Of a DNA stretch of 64,000 bases, positions 31,484 through 39,751 are shown in pieces. The stretch is taken from the NCBI RefSeq assembly GCF_017968885.1, contig NZ_CP072913.1, forward strand, positions 1,038,001-1,102,000, given 5' to 3'. This DNA comes from Pseudomonas sp. Tri1 (GTDB lineage Bacteria > Pseudomonadota > Gammaproteobacteria > Pseudomonadales > Pseudomonadaceae). The position numbers were made by a program, and so were the translations under genes. The stretch's first letter is position 1, and every line of letters starts with the position of its first letter. The notes under the pieces were generated by a model. The model had not been told where the DNA came from, ran no database searches, and was given only the letters and a program-made list of their open reading frames with translations.

Positions 31484-32089
31484 CTAGAGATGCATGCTCG
31501 GATGGGTCAAGCGATGTTGTTGCAGGATGTATTGGCGCAAGCGTTCAGTCTCGTCCTGGTCATTCTGACTCAGATGGTAGGCAAATAACCCTTGGGCTGT
31601 TTCCCGCTCGAAGGTGCCTCGCAACGAAATTCTCTCGTAGCCTGACGGGCTGAACCACAAGGCGAATTGCTTCGGTGGCCTGGTACGGCTGCGGCTTTCC
31701 AGCAACACGCCTTTACAGGACACCTCATGAACCCAGAGAGGTCCTGGCTGGTTCCTGGCATCTTCCAGCGCCACTGGCTCCTCAAGCACTAAGCGCCATG
31801 GGCGTACCTTCGGTCCGTCCTCATAGATACTCGGCACACCCAGGCGCAAGTGCATCGCATGGAATTCGTCTTCCACCAGATGCAACGGGAAGGTCATCTG
31901 CTGGTTTTCGAAATTGGCTTGCAGCGTGACCTGCTCATTTGCCGCCAGGCGTGTCAGCAAGTCACGGATCTGCGATCCACCGTTTACCAACAAGCTCGAC
32001 GTGACATCCCGCTCATTCAACTGCGGGTTGTGCTGCATGGTCCGGATGAAATCCAGTTCATCCTGGGTCAGTAGGGCATCGCGCTGCAT
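31484..32089 (-). CDS. PilZ-like / flagellar-brake-like protein
   Basis: A 201 aa cytoplasmic protein. Its layout resembles YcgR: an N-terminal beta-rich domain (about residues 35-90) followed by a PilZ-like barrel (about 95-175). The PilZ second motif is seen as EVSCKGVLLE, close to D/NxSxxG, while the first arginine motif is only suggested by KVRPWR, so c-di-GMP binding is uncertain. It ends two bases from the LitR-like gene in a tail-to-tail arrangement and is 54 bases downstream of the LOV gene on the same strand, so it may be co-transcribed with LOV. Confidence 0.6.
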   Translation of the reverse strand: MQRDALLTQDELDFIRTMQHNPQLNERDVTSSLLVNGGSQIRDLLTRLAANEQVTLQANFENQQMTFPLHLVEDEFHAMHLRLGVPSIYEDGPKVRPWRLVLEEPVALEDARNQPGPLWVHEVSCKGVLLESRSRTRPPKQFALWFSPSGYERISLRGTFERETAQGLFAYHLSQNDQDETERLRQYILQQHRLTHPSMHL

Positions 32090-32110
32090 GGTCTGCTCGA
32101 AATGATGATT

Positions 32111-32132
32111 TACATTTTCACTGGTGATTGTA
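32111..32132 (-). promoter_or_regulatory. TACA/TGTA dyad upstream of the PilZ-like gene
   Basis: TACA and TGTA are inverted 14 bases apart in the 54-base gap between the LOV and PilZ-like genes. Class II LitR sites are recalled as TGTACA-type halves with 12 bases between, so this is only a loose match. Confidence 0.25.
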
Positions 32133-32143
32133 GTGACTGACCG

Positions 32144-32620
32144 TTAATTCGTGGTTTTGTTTGCGCCGTTCGTCGCCTCGAGCCGGGCAATCGTCTCCCG
32201 CGCTTCGGCCAGTTCCTTTTCCAGCTGGGCGACGCGCTGTTGAGCCTTGACCTGGGTCGAGACGTCTTTCTGTACACCGACGAAGTAGGTGTGCCCATCC
32301 GCCTGGTTTTTTACCGTGGACAGAGACAACTCATTCCAGAATGGCGTGCCGTCCTTTCGATAATTGCGCAGTACCTCGCGGCAGGCGCCGCCTTCCTTCA
32401 AGGTCTTGCGAATGTGTTCGAGGGGAGGTTGGTCGCGATCACCCGACTGCAGGAACCGGCAATCCTGATAAAGGATCTCATCGCGGCTATAGCCGGTCAG
32501 CCGTTCGAAAGCCGGGTTCACATAAATCAGGATATTGTCTTCATCGCCTTCTTTTTCGGCGACGACAATCCCATCGTTCGAAGCATTGATGACCAGTTGC
32601 ATCAGTTGCGCGTTGATCAT
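32144..32620 (-). CDS. Short LOV blue-light photoreceptor (SB1-LOV type)
   Basis: A 158 aa single-domain LOV protein without an effector domain. The flavin-reactive Cys54 lies in YQDCRFLQ, the variant of GxNCRFLQ found in Pseudomonas short-LOV proteins. Other FMN-pocket features are DGIVVAEKE, YVNPAFERLTGYSRDE, RNYRKDG, FWNEL and the terminal glutamine 117 in VGVQKDVS. The last 35 residues are a charged coiled coil (Jalpha, VAQLEKELAEARETIARLEA) probably used for dimerisation. The protein should form a cysteinyl-FMN adduct under blue light. It has AGGA before the ATG and lies near the LitR-like regulator. Confidence 0.92.
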   Translation of the reverse strand: MINAQLMQLVINASNDGIVVAEKEGDEDNILIYVNPAFERLTGYSRDEILYQDCRFLQSGDRDQPPLEHIRKTLKEGGACREVLRNYRKDGTPFWNELSLSTVKNQADGHTYFVGVQKDVSTQVKAQQRVAQLEKELAEARETIARLEATNGANKTTN

Positions 32621-32780
32621 GGAGAGAGTCCTTTGAACGTCCTTGTTGAAGCAGCATTCTAGAAGAAACCGTCTGGCTGTCCACTGGCCATTATGGGGCG
32701 CTGATTAAGAGCGATTCGCGCTCCCTGAAGGCGTAACTGTTACCATCTCGGTTCTTTTATTCAAGTTCAGGACCCGATTG

Positions 32781-33236
32781 ATGAAAGTCGCCATCCTTTC
32801 CGGCTCGGTATACGGCACCGCCGAAGAAGTCGCCCGGCACGCTGCCAAGCTGTTTCGCGATGCGGGCCTCGAAGCCTGGCACGACCCTCGCGCCACCCTG
32901 GCGGATATCCAGGCATTCGGCCCACAGGCATTGCTGGCGGTGACCTCTACGACCGGCATGGGCGAGTTGCCGGACAATGTGATGCCGTTGTATTCGACCC
33001 TGCGCGACCAGTTGCCGGCGTTCTTTCGCGGCCTGCCCGGCGCGGTGATCGGCCTGGGTGACGCCAGCTATGGCGACACCTTCTGCGCAGGGGGCGAGCA
33101 GATGCGCGAGCTATTCGCCGAGCTGGGCGTGGACGAGGTGCTGCCGATGCTGCGCCTGGACGCCAGCGAAAGCGTCACCCCGGAAGCCGATGCAGAGCCA
33201 TGGCTCGGCCAGTTGATCGATGCCTGGCGTGGTTGA
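32781..33236 (+). CDS. Flavodoxin (MioC-like)
   Basis: Small FMN electron carrier of 151 aa. The phosphate-binding loop is LSGSVYGTAEEVA at the N-terminus, followed by the isoalloxazine loops TSTTGMGELPDN and LGDASYGDTFCAGGEQM. Size and loops fit the MioC/short flavodoxin group. The ATG is preferred to the TTG codon before it; AGGA lies upstream. It is divergent from the LOV gene, about 160 bases away, and monocistronic. Confidence 0.9.
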   Translation: MKVAILSGSVYGTAEEVARHAAKLFRDAGLEAWHDPRATLADIQAFGPQALLAVTSTTGMGELPDNVMPLYSTLRDQLPAFFRGLPGAVIGLGDASYGDTFCAGGEQMRELFAELGVDEVLPMLRLDASESVTPEADAEPWLGQLIDAWRG

Positions 33237-33352
33237 CGCCGTTGGCCGGGCATCTGGGCTACCGCTGCGCTGACCCGCTCGGCCAGTAAGCTGGCTGCCA
33301 ATGCAACTACCGGCCCCGCTGGAGCTGACTAGACTGGATTTCTTGTGTATCA

Positions 33353-33370
33353 AGTTTCTATGACGAAACT
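33353..33370 (+). promoter_or_regulatory. Perfect 6+6 dyad upstream of the class II aldolase gene
   Basis: AGTTTC, six bases, GAAACT. It lies about 36 bases before the GTG start, near where a promoter would be, and may be an operator. Confidence 0.35.
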
Positions 33371-33405
33371 CATATAAATAATAAGAAACCAAGAGGGGCC
33401 GAGCC

Positions 33406-34188
33406 GTGAGCGTAGCACCCATCCAATCGACACTCAGCATCAAAGACCAGGTCAGTGCAGCCGAATGGCAAGCCCGGGTGGACCTTGCCGCCTGTTATCG
33501 GCTTGTCGCCCTGCACGGCTGGGATGACCTGATCTTCACCCATATTTCCGCCAAGGTCCCCGGAACCGAAGACTTCCTGATCAACCCATTCGGATTGATG
33601 TTCCATGAGGTGACCGCATCGAGCCTGGTCAAGGTCGATCAGGCCGGCAATAAGCTGATGGACAGTCCCTACGAGATCAATCCGGCCGGCTACACCATCC
33701 ACAGTGCGGTGCATGAGGTGCGTCATGATGTGGCTTGCGTGTTGCACACCCACACCGCTGCCGGCGTCGCGGTCTCGGCACAGAAACAAGGGGTGCTGCC
33801 GATCAGTCAACAATCGCTGTTCGTGCTGTCGAGCCTGGCCTATCACGCGTATGAAGGGGTGGCCCTGAATCATGAAGAAAAAGCCCGTTTGCAAGCGGAC
33901 CTGGGCGACTGCAACTTCCTGATGCTGCGCAACCATGGCCTGCTGACGTGCGGCGGCACCATCGCCGATACCTTCCTGATGATGTTCACCTTCCAGCGCG
34001 CCTGTGACATCCAGGTCCTGGCCCAGAACGGTGGGGCCGAACTGATTGCCATCGAGCCGCAGATCCTGGCTGGCGCCCGGGCGATGATCGCCGGGGTGAC
34101 CAGAAGCGCCCAAGGCATGGGCGGCGCACTTGCCTGGCCGGCACTGCTGCGCAAGCTCGATCAGCAAGATTCGGGCTACAGGAGCTGA
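33406..34188 (+). CDS. Class II aldolase/adducin family protein
   Basis: Cytoplasmic protein of 260 aa. Zinc ligands are expected in the HTHTAAG motif and in the later NHGLLTCG; FTHISAKVPGTEDFLINPFG is the family N-terminal block. The GTG start has a strong AAGAGGGG seven bases upstream. The enzyme could be an aldolase, epimerase or dehydratase; the family does not let me choose. The alpha/beta hydrolase gene follows six bases later, so the two probably act on the same substrate. Confidence 0.85.
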   Translation: MSVAPIQSTLSIKDQVSAAEWQARVDLAACYRLVALHGWDDLIFTHISAKVPGTEDFLINPFGLMFHEVTASSLVKVDQAGNKLMDSPYEINPAGYTIHSAVHEVRHDVACVLHTHTAAGVAVSAQKQGVLPISQQSLFVLSSLAYHAYEGVALNHEEKARLQADLGDCNFLMLRNHGLLTCGGTIADTFLMMFTFQRACDIQVLAQNGGAELIAIEPQILAGARAMIAGVTRSAQGMGGALAWPALLRKLDQQDSGYRS

Positions 34189-34194
34189 TGCCAA

Positions 34195-35091
34195 ATGACC
34201 CAGATTCCCCTGCGTATCTGGCGCCAGCGCGGCCAGACCTTCATGTTCCAAGGCCATGCCATCCATTACTGGGTGGCGGGGCAGGGCGAGCCGCTGCTGC
34301 TGATCCACGGTTTCCCTACCGCCAGTTGGGATTGGCATTACCTGTGGCAGCCGTTGGCGCAGCGTTATCAGGTGATCGCGTGTGACATGCTCGGTTTCGG
34401 CGACTCCGCCAAGCCTACGGATCATGTCTACAGCCTGCTGAAACAGGCCGATCTGCAGCAGGCCTTGCTGGCGCATCTGAAGGTGAAGCAAGCCGTGCAT
34501 GTGCTGGCCCATGATTATGGCGACAGCGTGGCCCAGGAACTGATCGCCCGACATGGCGAGGCGCGCGTGCAAATCGCCAGCTGTGTATTTCTCAATGGCG
34601 GTCTGTTCCCGGAAACCCATCGCCCGGTCCTGGCGCAAAAACTGTTGCTCAGTCCCCTGGGGTGGCTGCTGGGGCGGGCGTTCTCCCGGCAAAGCCTGGT
34701 TAAAAGTTTTCAGCAGATTTTCGGCCCCAACACCGCCCCCACCGAAAGTGAGCTGGATGATTTCTGGAGTCTGGTGCAAACCCATCGCGGTCCGCGGATC
34801 ATGCACAAACTCATCGCCTATATCCCCGAGCGGCGGGTGCAGCGTGATCGCTGGGTGCAAGCGATGCAGCGCGGCGAAGTGCCGATGCGGGTGATCGACG
34901 GAGCGCTCGATCCGATTTCCGGTGAGCACATGGTGGCGCGCTACGAGGCCTTGATTCCAAACCCGGACACCGTGCTGCTGCCCGACATCGGTCACTACCC
35001 GCACACCGAAGCGCCGGTGCAAGTGCTCAAGCATTACCTGGAATTTCGCGAAGCTATCGCCATGCCGAGCAGGCAAATGGCTTGTTCATGA
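34195..35091 (+). CDS. Alpha/beta hydrolase, dehalogenase/epoxide-hydrolase-like
   Basis: A 298 aa alpha/beta-hydrolase. The oxyanion block is LLLIHGFPTASWDW; the nucleophile position holds Asp107 in LAHDYGDSVAQ, as in haloalkane dehalogenases and epoxide hydrolases, not serine. The base histidine is in DIGHYPHTEAP and a cap domain lies at about residues 135-215. It follows the class II aldolase gene by six bases in one operon. The substrate is unknown; an Asp nucleophile suggests a C-O or C-halogen bond rather than a simple ester. Confidence 0.83.
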   Translation: MTQIPLRIWRQRGQTFMFQGHAIHYWVAGQGEPLLLIHGFPTASWDWHYLWQPLAQRYQVIACDMLGFGDSAKPTDHVYSLLKQADLQQALLAHLKVKQAVHVLAHDYGDSVAQELIARHGEARVQIASCVFLNGGLFPETHRPVLAQKLLLSPLGWLLGRAFSRQSLVKSFQQIFGPNTAPTESELDDFWSLVQTHRGPRIMHKLIAYIPERRVQRDRWVQAMQRGEVPMRVIDGALDPISGEHMVARYEALIPNPDTVLLPDIGHYPHTEAPVQVLKHYLEFREAIAMPSRQMACS

Positions 35092-35431
35092 CGATTTAGC
35101 ACTGCAGGAGCAGACCTGTGGGAGCGGGCTTGCTCGCGAAGGCGTCGGCATCCATCACATGGGTTGACTGAAAGACCGCTTTCGCGAGCAAGCTCGCTCC
35201 CACAGGATGACAACAGGCCTTCCTCTTGCGCTCCCCCAAAAACTATGTGGAGCCTGCTTGCAATAGCGGTGCTGCTGCCAGCAGGGAAATCGAATATGCC
35301 GCTGTGGCCTGGGCCTGCATCATCCCCCCACCTTATCGGCCACCATTCACTCCCAACCGTGTTGATTGTGACCGGCCGACTTGTGCCGGACACTCGTGGT
35401 CAATGTCCTGTCGGCCTGCTGGAGTTCTGCC
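35092..35431. other. Intergenic stretch with a REPIN, before the SDR gene
   Basis: About 340 bases. The first third is the REPIN listed separately. The rest has no credible gene; it should contain the SDR promoter, but I see no clear boxes. Confidence 0.5.
35117..35204. repeat. REP doublet (REPIN), GCTTGCTCGCG family
   Basis: TGTGGGAGCGGGCTTGCTCG at left and TCGCGAGCAAGCTCGCTCCC at right, inverted. Confidence 0.88.
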
Positions 35432-36343
35432 ATGAATGAGTCTGTGCGCTTCGAAGATAAAGTCGTGATCGTCACCGGAGCGGGCGGTGGCCTGGGGCGC
35501 GCCCATGCGCTGCTGTTCGCCAGGCAGGGCGCGAAAGTACTGGTCAACGACCTGGGCGGTTCGGCGCAAGGGGAAGGGGCCAATGCTTCGGCCGCGGACC
35601 GGGTCGTGGCCGAAATTCGCGAAGCCGGCGGCATTGCCGAGGCCAATCACGACTCGGTGACCGATGGCGACAAACTCGTTCAGAATGCGCTCGACGTGTT
35701 TGGCCGGGTCGATGTGGTGGTCAACAACGCCGGGATCCTGCGGGACAAGACCTTTCACAAAATGGACGACGCCGACTGGGACCTGGTCTACCGCGTCCAC
35801 GTCGAAGGGGCCTACAAAGTCACCCGCGCCGCCTGGCCGCACCTGCGTGAGCAAAACTATGGACGGGTGATCTTCACGGCGTCCACGTCCGGTATCTACG
35901 GCAACTTTGGCCAATCCAACTACGGCATGGCCAAGCTCGGCCTGTATGGCCTGACCCGCACCCTGGCCATCGAAGGCCGCAAGAACAATATCCTGGTCAA
36001 TGCCATCGCCCCCACCGGCGGCACCCGCATGACCGAAGGCCTGATCCCGCCACAGGTATTCGAACAGCTCAAGCCAGAACTGGTCAGCCCGTTGGTGGTG
36101 TATCTGGCCAGCGAAGCCTGCCAGGAAACTTCTGGGTTGTTCGAAGTGGGCGGCGGCTGGATGGGCAAGGTGCGCTGGGAGCGCAGTCTGGGGGCCGGCT
36201 TCGACCCGCGCAAAGGTTTCTCGCCCGAAGACGTCGCCGCCCATTGGCAGCAGATCTGTGATTTCGAAGATGCGGTACACCCCAATGACAACCTGGAAGC
36301 GTTGAAGGAAATGATGGCGAACCTGCAGCGCTACAGCATCTGA
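35432..36343 (+). CDS. Short-chain dehydrogenase (MFE-2-like 3-hydroxyacyl-CoA dehydrogenase)
   Basis: NAD-dependent SDR of 303 aa. The cofactor motif is VTGAGGGLGRAHALL, followed by VLVNDLGG and NNAGILRDKTF. The catalytic Ser and YxxxK are in FTASTSGIYGNFGQSNYGMAK. The N-terminal part and the C-terminal extension (about residues 250-303) resemble the dehydrogenase domain of peroxisomal multifunctional enzyme type 2, so a hydroxyacyl-CoA substrate is likely. The ATG is chosen by family alignment. It is convergent with the amidase gene. Confidence 0.87.
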   Translation: MNESVRFEDKVVIVTGAGGGLGRAHALLFARQGAKVLVNDLGGSAQGEGANASAADRVVAEIREAGGIAEANHDSVTDGDKLVQNALDVFGRVDVVVNNAGILRDKTFHKMDDADWDLVYRVHVEGAYKVTRAAWPHLREQNYGRVIFTASTSGIYGNFGQSNYGMAKLGLYGLTRTLAIEGRKNNILVNAIAPTGGTRMTEGLIPPQVFEQLKPELVSPLVVYLASEACQETSGLFEVGGGWMGKVRWERSLGAGFDPRKGFSPEDVAAHWQQICDFEDAVHPNDNLEALKEMMANLQRYSI

Positions 36344-36358
36344 CTTCGCTACCTCGCC

Positions 36359-36383
36359 CCGTTGCCGTCAGACGCGGCAACGG
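36359..36383. terminator. Hairpin between the SDR and amidase genes
   Basis: CCGTTGCCG, seven bases, CGGCAACGG in the short convergent gap. There is no T-run, so termination is uncertain. Confidence 0.4.
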
Positions 36384-36386
36384 TGG

Positions 36387-37154
36387 TCAGGGGAAGTATT
36401 TTTTCACCAGCGCCGCCAGGTTGGCGGCAGTCTCGATATCTATCACACCGTCATATTTCGCCTGCCGAAAGTGCAGCTGGAAGGCCCGCACCAGGCGCTG
36501 GAAACCCGCAGCGGTGGTGGCTGCCGAGGTGTCATAGCCATATTTCCTGAACAGCCCGAGCAGTTGCTCGCGGGTCGGCAATCCGTTGCATTGGTAGGCC
36601 TGCGTGTAGGCCCTTTGCGTCGGCTCATCGAACCAGGCGCCAATGCCTTTGGCGTACAACGCCTGCCAGGGAAACATCGGACCGGGGTCGCTTTTTCTGC
36701 CGGCAGCAATGTCCGAATGCCCCACCACGTTGACCGGGCTGATGTCGGGATAGCGCTCGAGGATGTTCAACGCCAGGTATTGGATTGCCTCGATTTGCTC
36801 GGGTTGATAAGGCGGGAAAGTAAATTGCCCTTGGTTGTCGGTGGCAAGGTTGACGATTTCTACGCCGATCGAGGTGTCATTCAAGTTATTGCGACCGCCC
36901 CAACTGCTCACCCCCGCGTGCCAGGCACGCTGGTTCTCGTCCACCAGATTGAAAATCTGCTGTTCCTTGAAACCTGCTTTCACATAGCTCGGATCGCTGA
37001 TGTCCGGAACGAGGTAGTGGGCGCTGACCGAAGCACCGGTCAATGCGTTGATAGAGGATGAAAAGTTAGCAGCGGTGTAATGAAAGACCAGGAAACGAAC
37101 TCGGCTGTTATAACCTTTTATTGATCGATAGCTGCTGTAGTCGATTGGCGTCAT
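36387..37154 (-). CDS. N-acetylmuramoyl-L-alanine amidase, AmpDh3-like
   Basis: A 255 aa zinc amidase of the Amidase_2 family with a C-terminal peptidoglycan-binding domain. His25 in FLVFHYTAANF, the WHAGVSSWG block and VGHSDIAAGRKSDPGP provide the zinc ligands and catalytic residues. The PG-binding domain covers about residues 185-253. There is no signal peptide. In length and motifs it matches P. aeruginosa AmpDh3, which has been reported as a type VI secreted peptidoglycan amidase with a neighbouring immunity gene. No immunity gene or secretion gene is evident here. Confidence 0.88.
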   Translation of the reverse strand: MTPIDYSSYRSIKGYNSRVRFLVFHYTAANFSSSINALTGASVSAHYLVPDISDPSYVKAGFKEQQIFNLVDENQRAWHAGVSSWGGRNNLNDTSIGVEIVNLATDNQGQFTFPPYQPEQIEAIQYLALNILERYPDISPVNVVGHSDIAAGRKSDPGPMFPWQALYAKGIGAWFDEPTQRAYTQAYQCNGLPTREQLLGLFRKYGYDTSAATTAAGFQRLVRAFQLHFRQAKYDGVIDIETAANLAALVKKYFP

Positions 37155-37495
37155 AGAGAACTCACTGAAGTTTAAAGTCGAAGCAGAATGCGGCGACTGA
37201 CTTTCAGCCTATCAGTGAATTTTTAACGGGCACGTAGTGGGTTTCTCGCTTTGTTGTAGGAACAGGCGTTTGGATATCTGGGAATTGATCATTAATGGAA
37301 GCAGGGTGTGTACGCCATTTCTTATGGCGAACTCTGGCGGTGATGTAGGAAGTGAAAAACTTTAGTTGCGGATAAGTCGGCATACTAAAACAGCAGTTTT
37401 AGCACGACATTACAGAGGCTGACTCGCGTCAGAATTCATGCGGTGTATCGAGGTTCGTTTAACGAATCCTTGATGTGCGCCAGCAAATAACCACA

Positions 37496-37526
37496 CATAA
37501 AAAAGGCCGCTGCAAAAGCAGCGGCC
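37496..37526 (-). terminator. Minus-strand rho-independent terminator in a gene-poor gap
   Basis: Read on the minus strand, AGGCCGCTGC, a four-base loop and GCAGCGGCCT are followed by TTTTT. It has no full-length gene upstream on that strand, so it points to a short transcript. Confidence 0.75.
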
Positions 37527-37548
37527 TAAACATGACGTTGCAAAGGAG

Positions 37549-37722
37549 CTACAAATCAACGTCGGTGTACACGGGATGATGGATCGATACGCCAATCCAT
37601 CCGAAGGACGGTGCGTCAGGCACGAGGGGAGCCATGACGACTTGTGCTTGCAGGCCCGTTGCTCTGCAAGCCCGGCCAGCATAGGGATCGAGCCCGCTGG
37701 GAAACAGCCCGGATCCGGACAT
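37549..37722 (-). CDS. Candidate small protein of 57 aa before the terminator
   Basis: Open frame of 57 codons starting at an ATG with AAAGG four bases upstream and ending 22 bases before a strong terminator on the same strand. The product begins MSGSGLFPSGLDPYAG and ends VSIHHPVYTDVDL; no family is recognised and no signal peptide is seen. It may be a real small gene, a decayed 3' end, or chance within a non-coding RNA. Overlapping frames on the plus strand look no better. Confidence 0.3.
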   Translation of the reverse strand: MSGSGLFPSGLDPYAGRACRATGLQAQVVMAPLVPDAPSFGWIGVSIHHPVYTDVDL

Positions 37723-37935
37723 GCACCTTTGCAGGGCGTGCAACAGTCAAAAAAACGCGATGAATATGCGCGGCGCTGATAGTCCATCATCCAGTCCGTT
37801 CATGCCCGGCGCAAAGGCCCGTACCGCAAGGCCTGTCATCCTTTCGAGGTACAGCACGAATACCTCCTTGGTGCGCTTATCGCCCATGGCGGGCGGCAGT
37901 AGGGTGAAGCCTCTGTCACTCACCGGGGAAGACGC

Positions 37936-39729
37936 ATGACAACAATAACAATGCGCGCCATCTTCAAGCCGCAGGCGCTGGCCGTCGCGGTGGCCTTGGG
38001 TTGCTGTGCCCAGGCGCAGGCCGTTTCATTCAACATTGGCGAGATCGAGGGGCAGTTCGACTCCTCGCTGTCCGTGGGCGCGAGCTGGGGCATGCGCGAT
38101 GCGGACAAGGACCTGATCGGCACGGTCAACGGCGGTAGGGGCCAGTCCTCCACCGGTGACGATGGGCGACTGAACTTCAAGAAGGGCGAGACCTTTTCCA
38201 AAATCTTCAAGGGCCTGCACGACCTCGAACTCAAGTACGGCGACACCGGTGTGTTCGTGCGCGGCAAGTACTGGTACGACTTCGAACTCAAGGACGAGAG
38301 CCGTCCGTTCAAGGACATCAGCGACAGCAATCGCAAGGAAGGCGCCAAATCGTCAGGGGCGCAGATCCTCGATGCCTTCGTCTACCACAACTATTCCATC
38401 GCCGATCTGCCGGGCACGGTGCGCGCCGGCAAGCAGGTGGTCAGCTGGGGTGAGAGTACCTTCATCGGCAACTCCATCAACAGCATCAACCCGGTGGACG
38501 TGTCTGCGTTCCGTCGTCCGGGTGCAGAGATCAAGGAAGGCCTGATTCCGGTGAACATGTTGTTCGCCTCCCAGGGCCTGACCGACAAGCTCACCATTGA
38601 AGGGTTCTACCAACTGGAGTGGGACCAGACGGTTGTCGACAACTGCGGCACGTTCTTCGGCAATGACGTGGTGGCCGATGGTTGCACCAGCGGCTACACC
38701 GTGGGCAGCCCGGCGATTGCGCCATTCGTACCACTGACCCAGGCGTTCGGCCAGGGCATTGAGGTGTCCAGCGAAGGGGTCGTTATTCCCCGCGGCGGTG
38801 ACCGCGATGCGCGCGATTCCGGCCAGTGGGGCACGGCGTTGCGCTGGCTCGGCGATGACACCGAATATGGCCTGTACTTCATGAATTACCACAGTCGCAC
38901 GCCCACTGTTGGTACTACCACTGCCGGGCTCTCTACGCTGGCGGCCCTGCCAGGGATGATCGCGGTTGCCAACGGTATCTCTCCCGGCAGCGGTGCGGGC
39001 CTGGCGCAAAGCGTGATGCTGGGACGCGGTCAGTACTACCTCGAGTACCCCGAGGACATCCACCTATACGGCGCCAGCTTCTCCACCACGTTGCCTACCG
39101 GCACCGCGTGGACCGGGGAAATCAGCTATCGCCCCAACGCACCGGTACAGCTCAACACCAATGACCTGACCCTGGCCCTGCTCAACCCGATTGCCGGTGG
39201 CGCGGCCTCACCTATTGCCACCTCGGCAGGTGCGGACAACACCGGCTACCGCCGCAAGGAAATTACCCAGGTCCAAAGCACCATGACGCACTTCTTCGAC
39301 CAGGTACTGGGCGCCGATCGCCTGACCTTGGTGGGCGAGGCCGCGGTGGTGCACGTCGGCGGGCTGGAGTCCAAGGACAAGCTGCGTTACGGCCGCGATT
39401 CGGTCTACGGCCAGTACGGCTTCAATGGCGACACCGACGGCTTCGTCACTTCGACCTCCTGGGGTTACCGCGCCCGGGCGATTCTCGACTACTCCAACGT
39501 GATCGGTGGTGTGAACTTCAAGCCTAACGTGTCCTGGTCCCATGACGTGGCCGGCTACGGCCCCAATGGCTTGTTCAACGAAGGCGCCAAGGCCGTCAGC
39601 CTCGGTGTCGATGCCGATTACCGCAATACCTACACCGCCAGCCTCAGCTACACCGACTTTTTCGGCGGCGATTACAACGTTCTCAAAGACCGCGATTTCC
39701 TCGCGTTGAGCTTTGGCGTGAACTTCTGA
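37936..39729 (+). CDS. DUF1302 outer-membrane-like protein
   Basis: A 597 aa secreted protein of the DUF1302 family. A signal peptide is clear (cleavage near AQAQA-VSF, about residue 29), and the mature part has many alternating beta strands, ending in FLALSFGVNF with a terminal Phe as in outer-membrane barrels. Conserved blocks include GASWGMRDADKDLIG and AGKQVVSWGESTFIGNSINS. DUF1302 proteins are nearly always followed by DUF1329 proteins, as here (22 bases). The pair is thought to serve at the outer membrane, but the substrate is unknown. Confidence 0.85.
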   Translation: MTTITMRAIFKPQALAVAVALGCCAQAQAVSFNIGEIEGQFDSSLSVGASWGMRDADKDLIGTVNGGRGQSSTGDDGRLNFKKGETFSKIFKGLHDLELKYGDTGVFVRGKYWYDFELKDESRPFKDISDSNRKEGAKSSGAQILDAFVYHNYSIADLPGTVRAGKQVVSWGESTFIGNSINSINPVDVSAFRRPGAEIKEGLIPVNMLFASQGLTDKLTIEGFYQLEWDQTVVDNCGTFFGNDVVADGCTSGYTVGSPAIAPFVPLTQAFGQGIEVSSEGVVIPRGGDRDARDSGQWGTALRWLGDDTEYGLYFMNYHSRTPTVGTTTAGLSTLAALPGMIAVANGISPGSGAGLAQSVMLGRGQYYLEYPEDIHLYGASFSTTLPTGTAWTGEISYRPNAPVQLNTNDLTLALLNPIAGGAASPIATSAGADNTGYRRKEITQVQSTMTHFFDQVLGADRLTLVGEAAVVHVGGLESKDKLRYGRDSVYGQYGFNGDTDGFVTSTSWGYRARAILDYSNVIGGVNFKPNVSWSHDVAGYGPNGLFNEGAKAVSLGVDADYRNTYTASLSYTDFFGGDYNVLKDRDFLALSFGVNF

Positions 39730-39751
39730 TCTGGCTGACAAGGAAAACCCT

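Larger units (their letters stand above)
37155..37935. other. Long non-coding stretch upstream of the amidase and DUF1302 genes
   Basis: About 780 bases with no convincing full-size gene. It contains the amidase promoter side, a strong minus-strand terminator at 37496-37526 and a small minus-strand ORF candidate that ends just before that terminator. The right end should hold the DUF1302 promoter. Base use is lower in GC than in the neighbours at the left half. Confidence 0.5.

Noticed and set aside
37576..37939. Overlapping plus-strand small frames in the gap before DUF1302
   Set aside because: No ribosome sites and no plausible protein features; they run opposite or into other frames.
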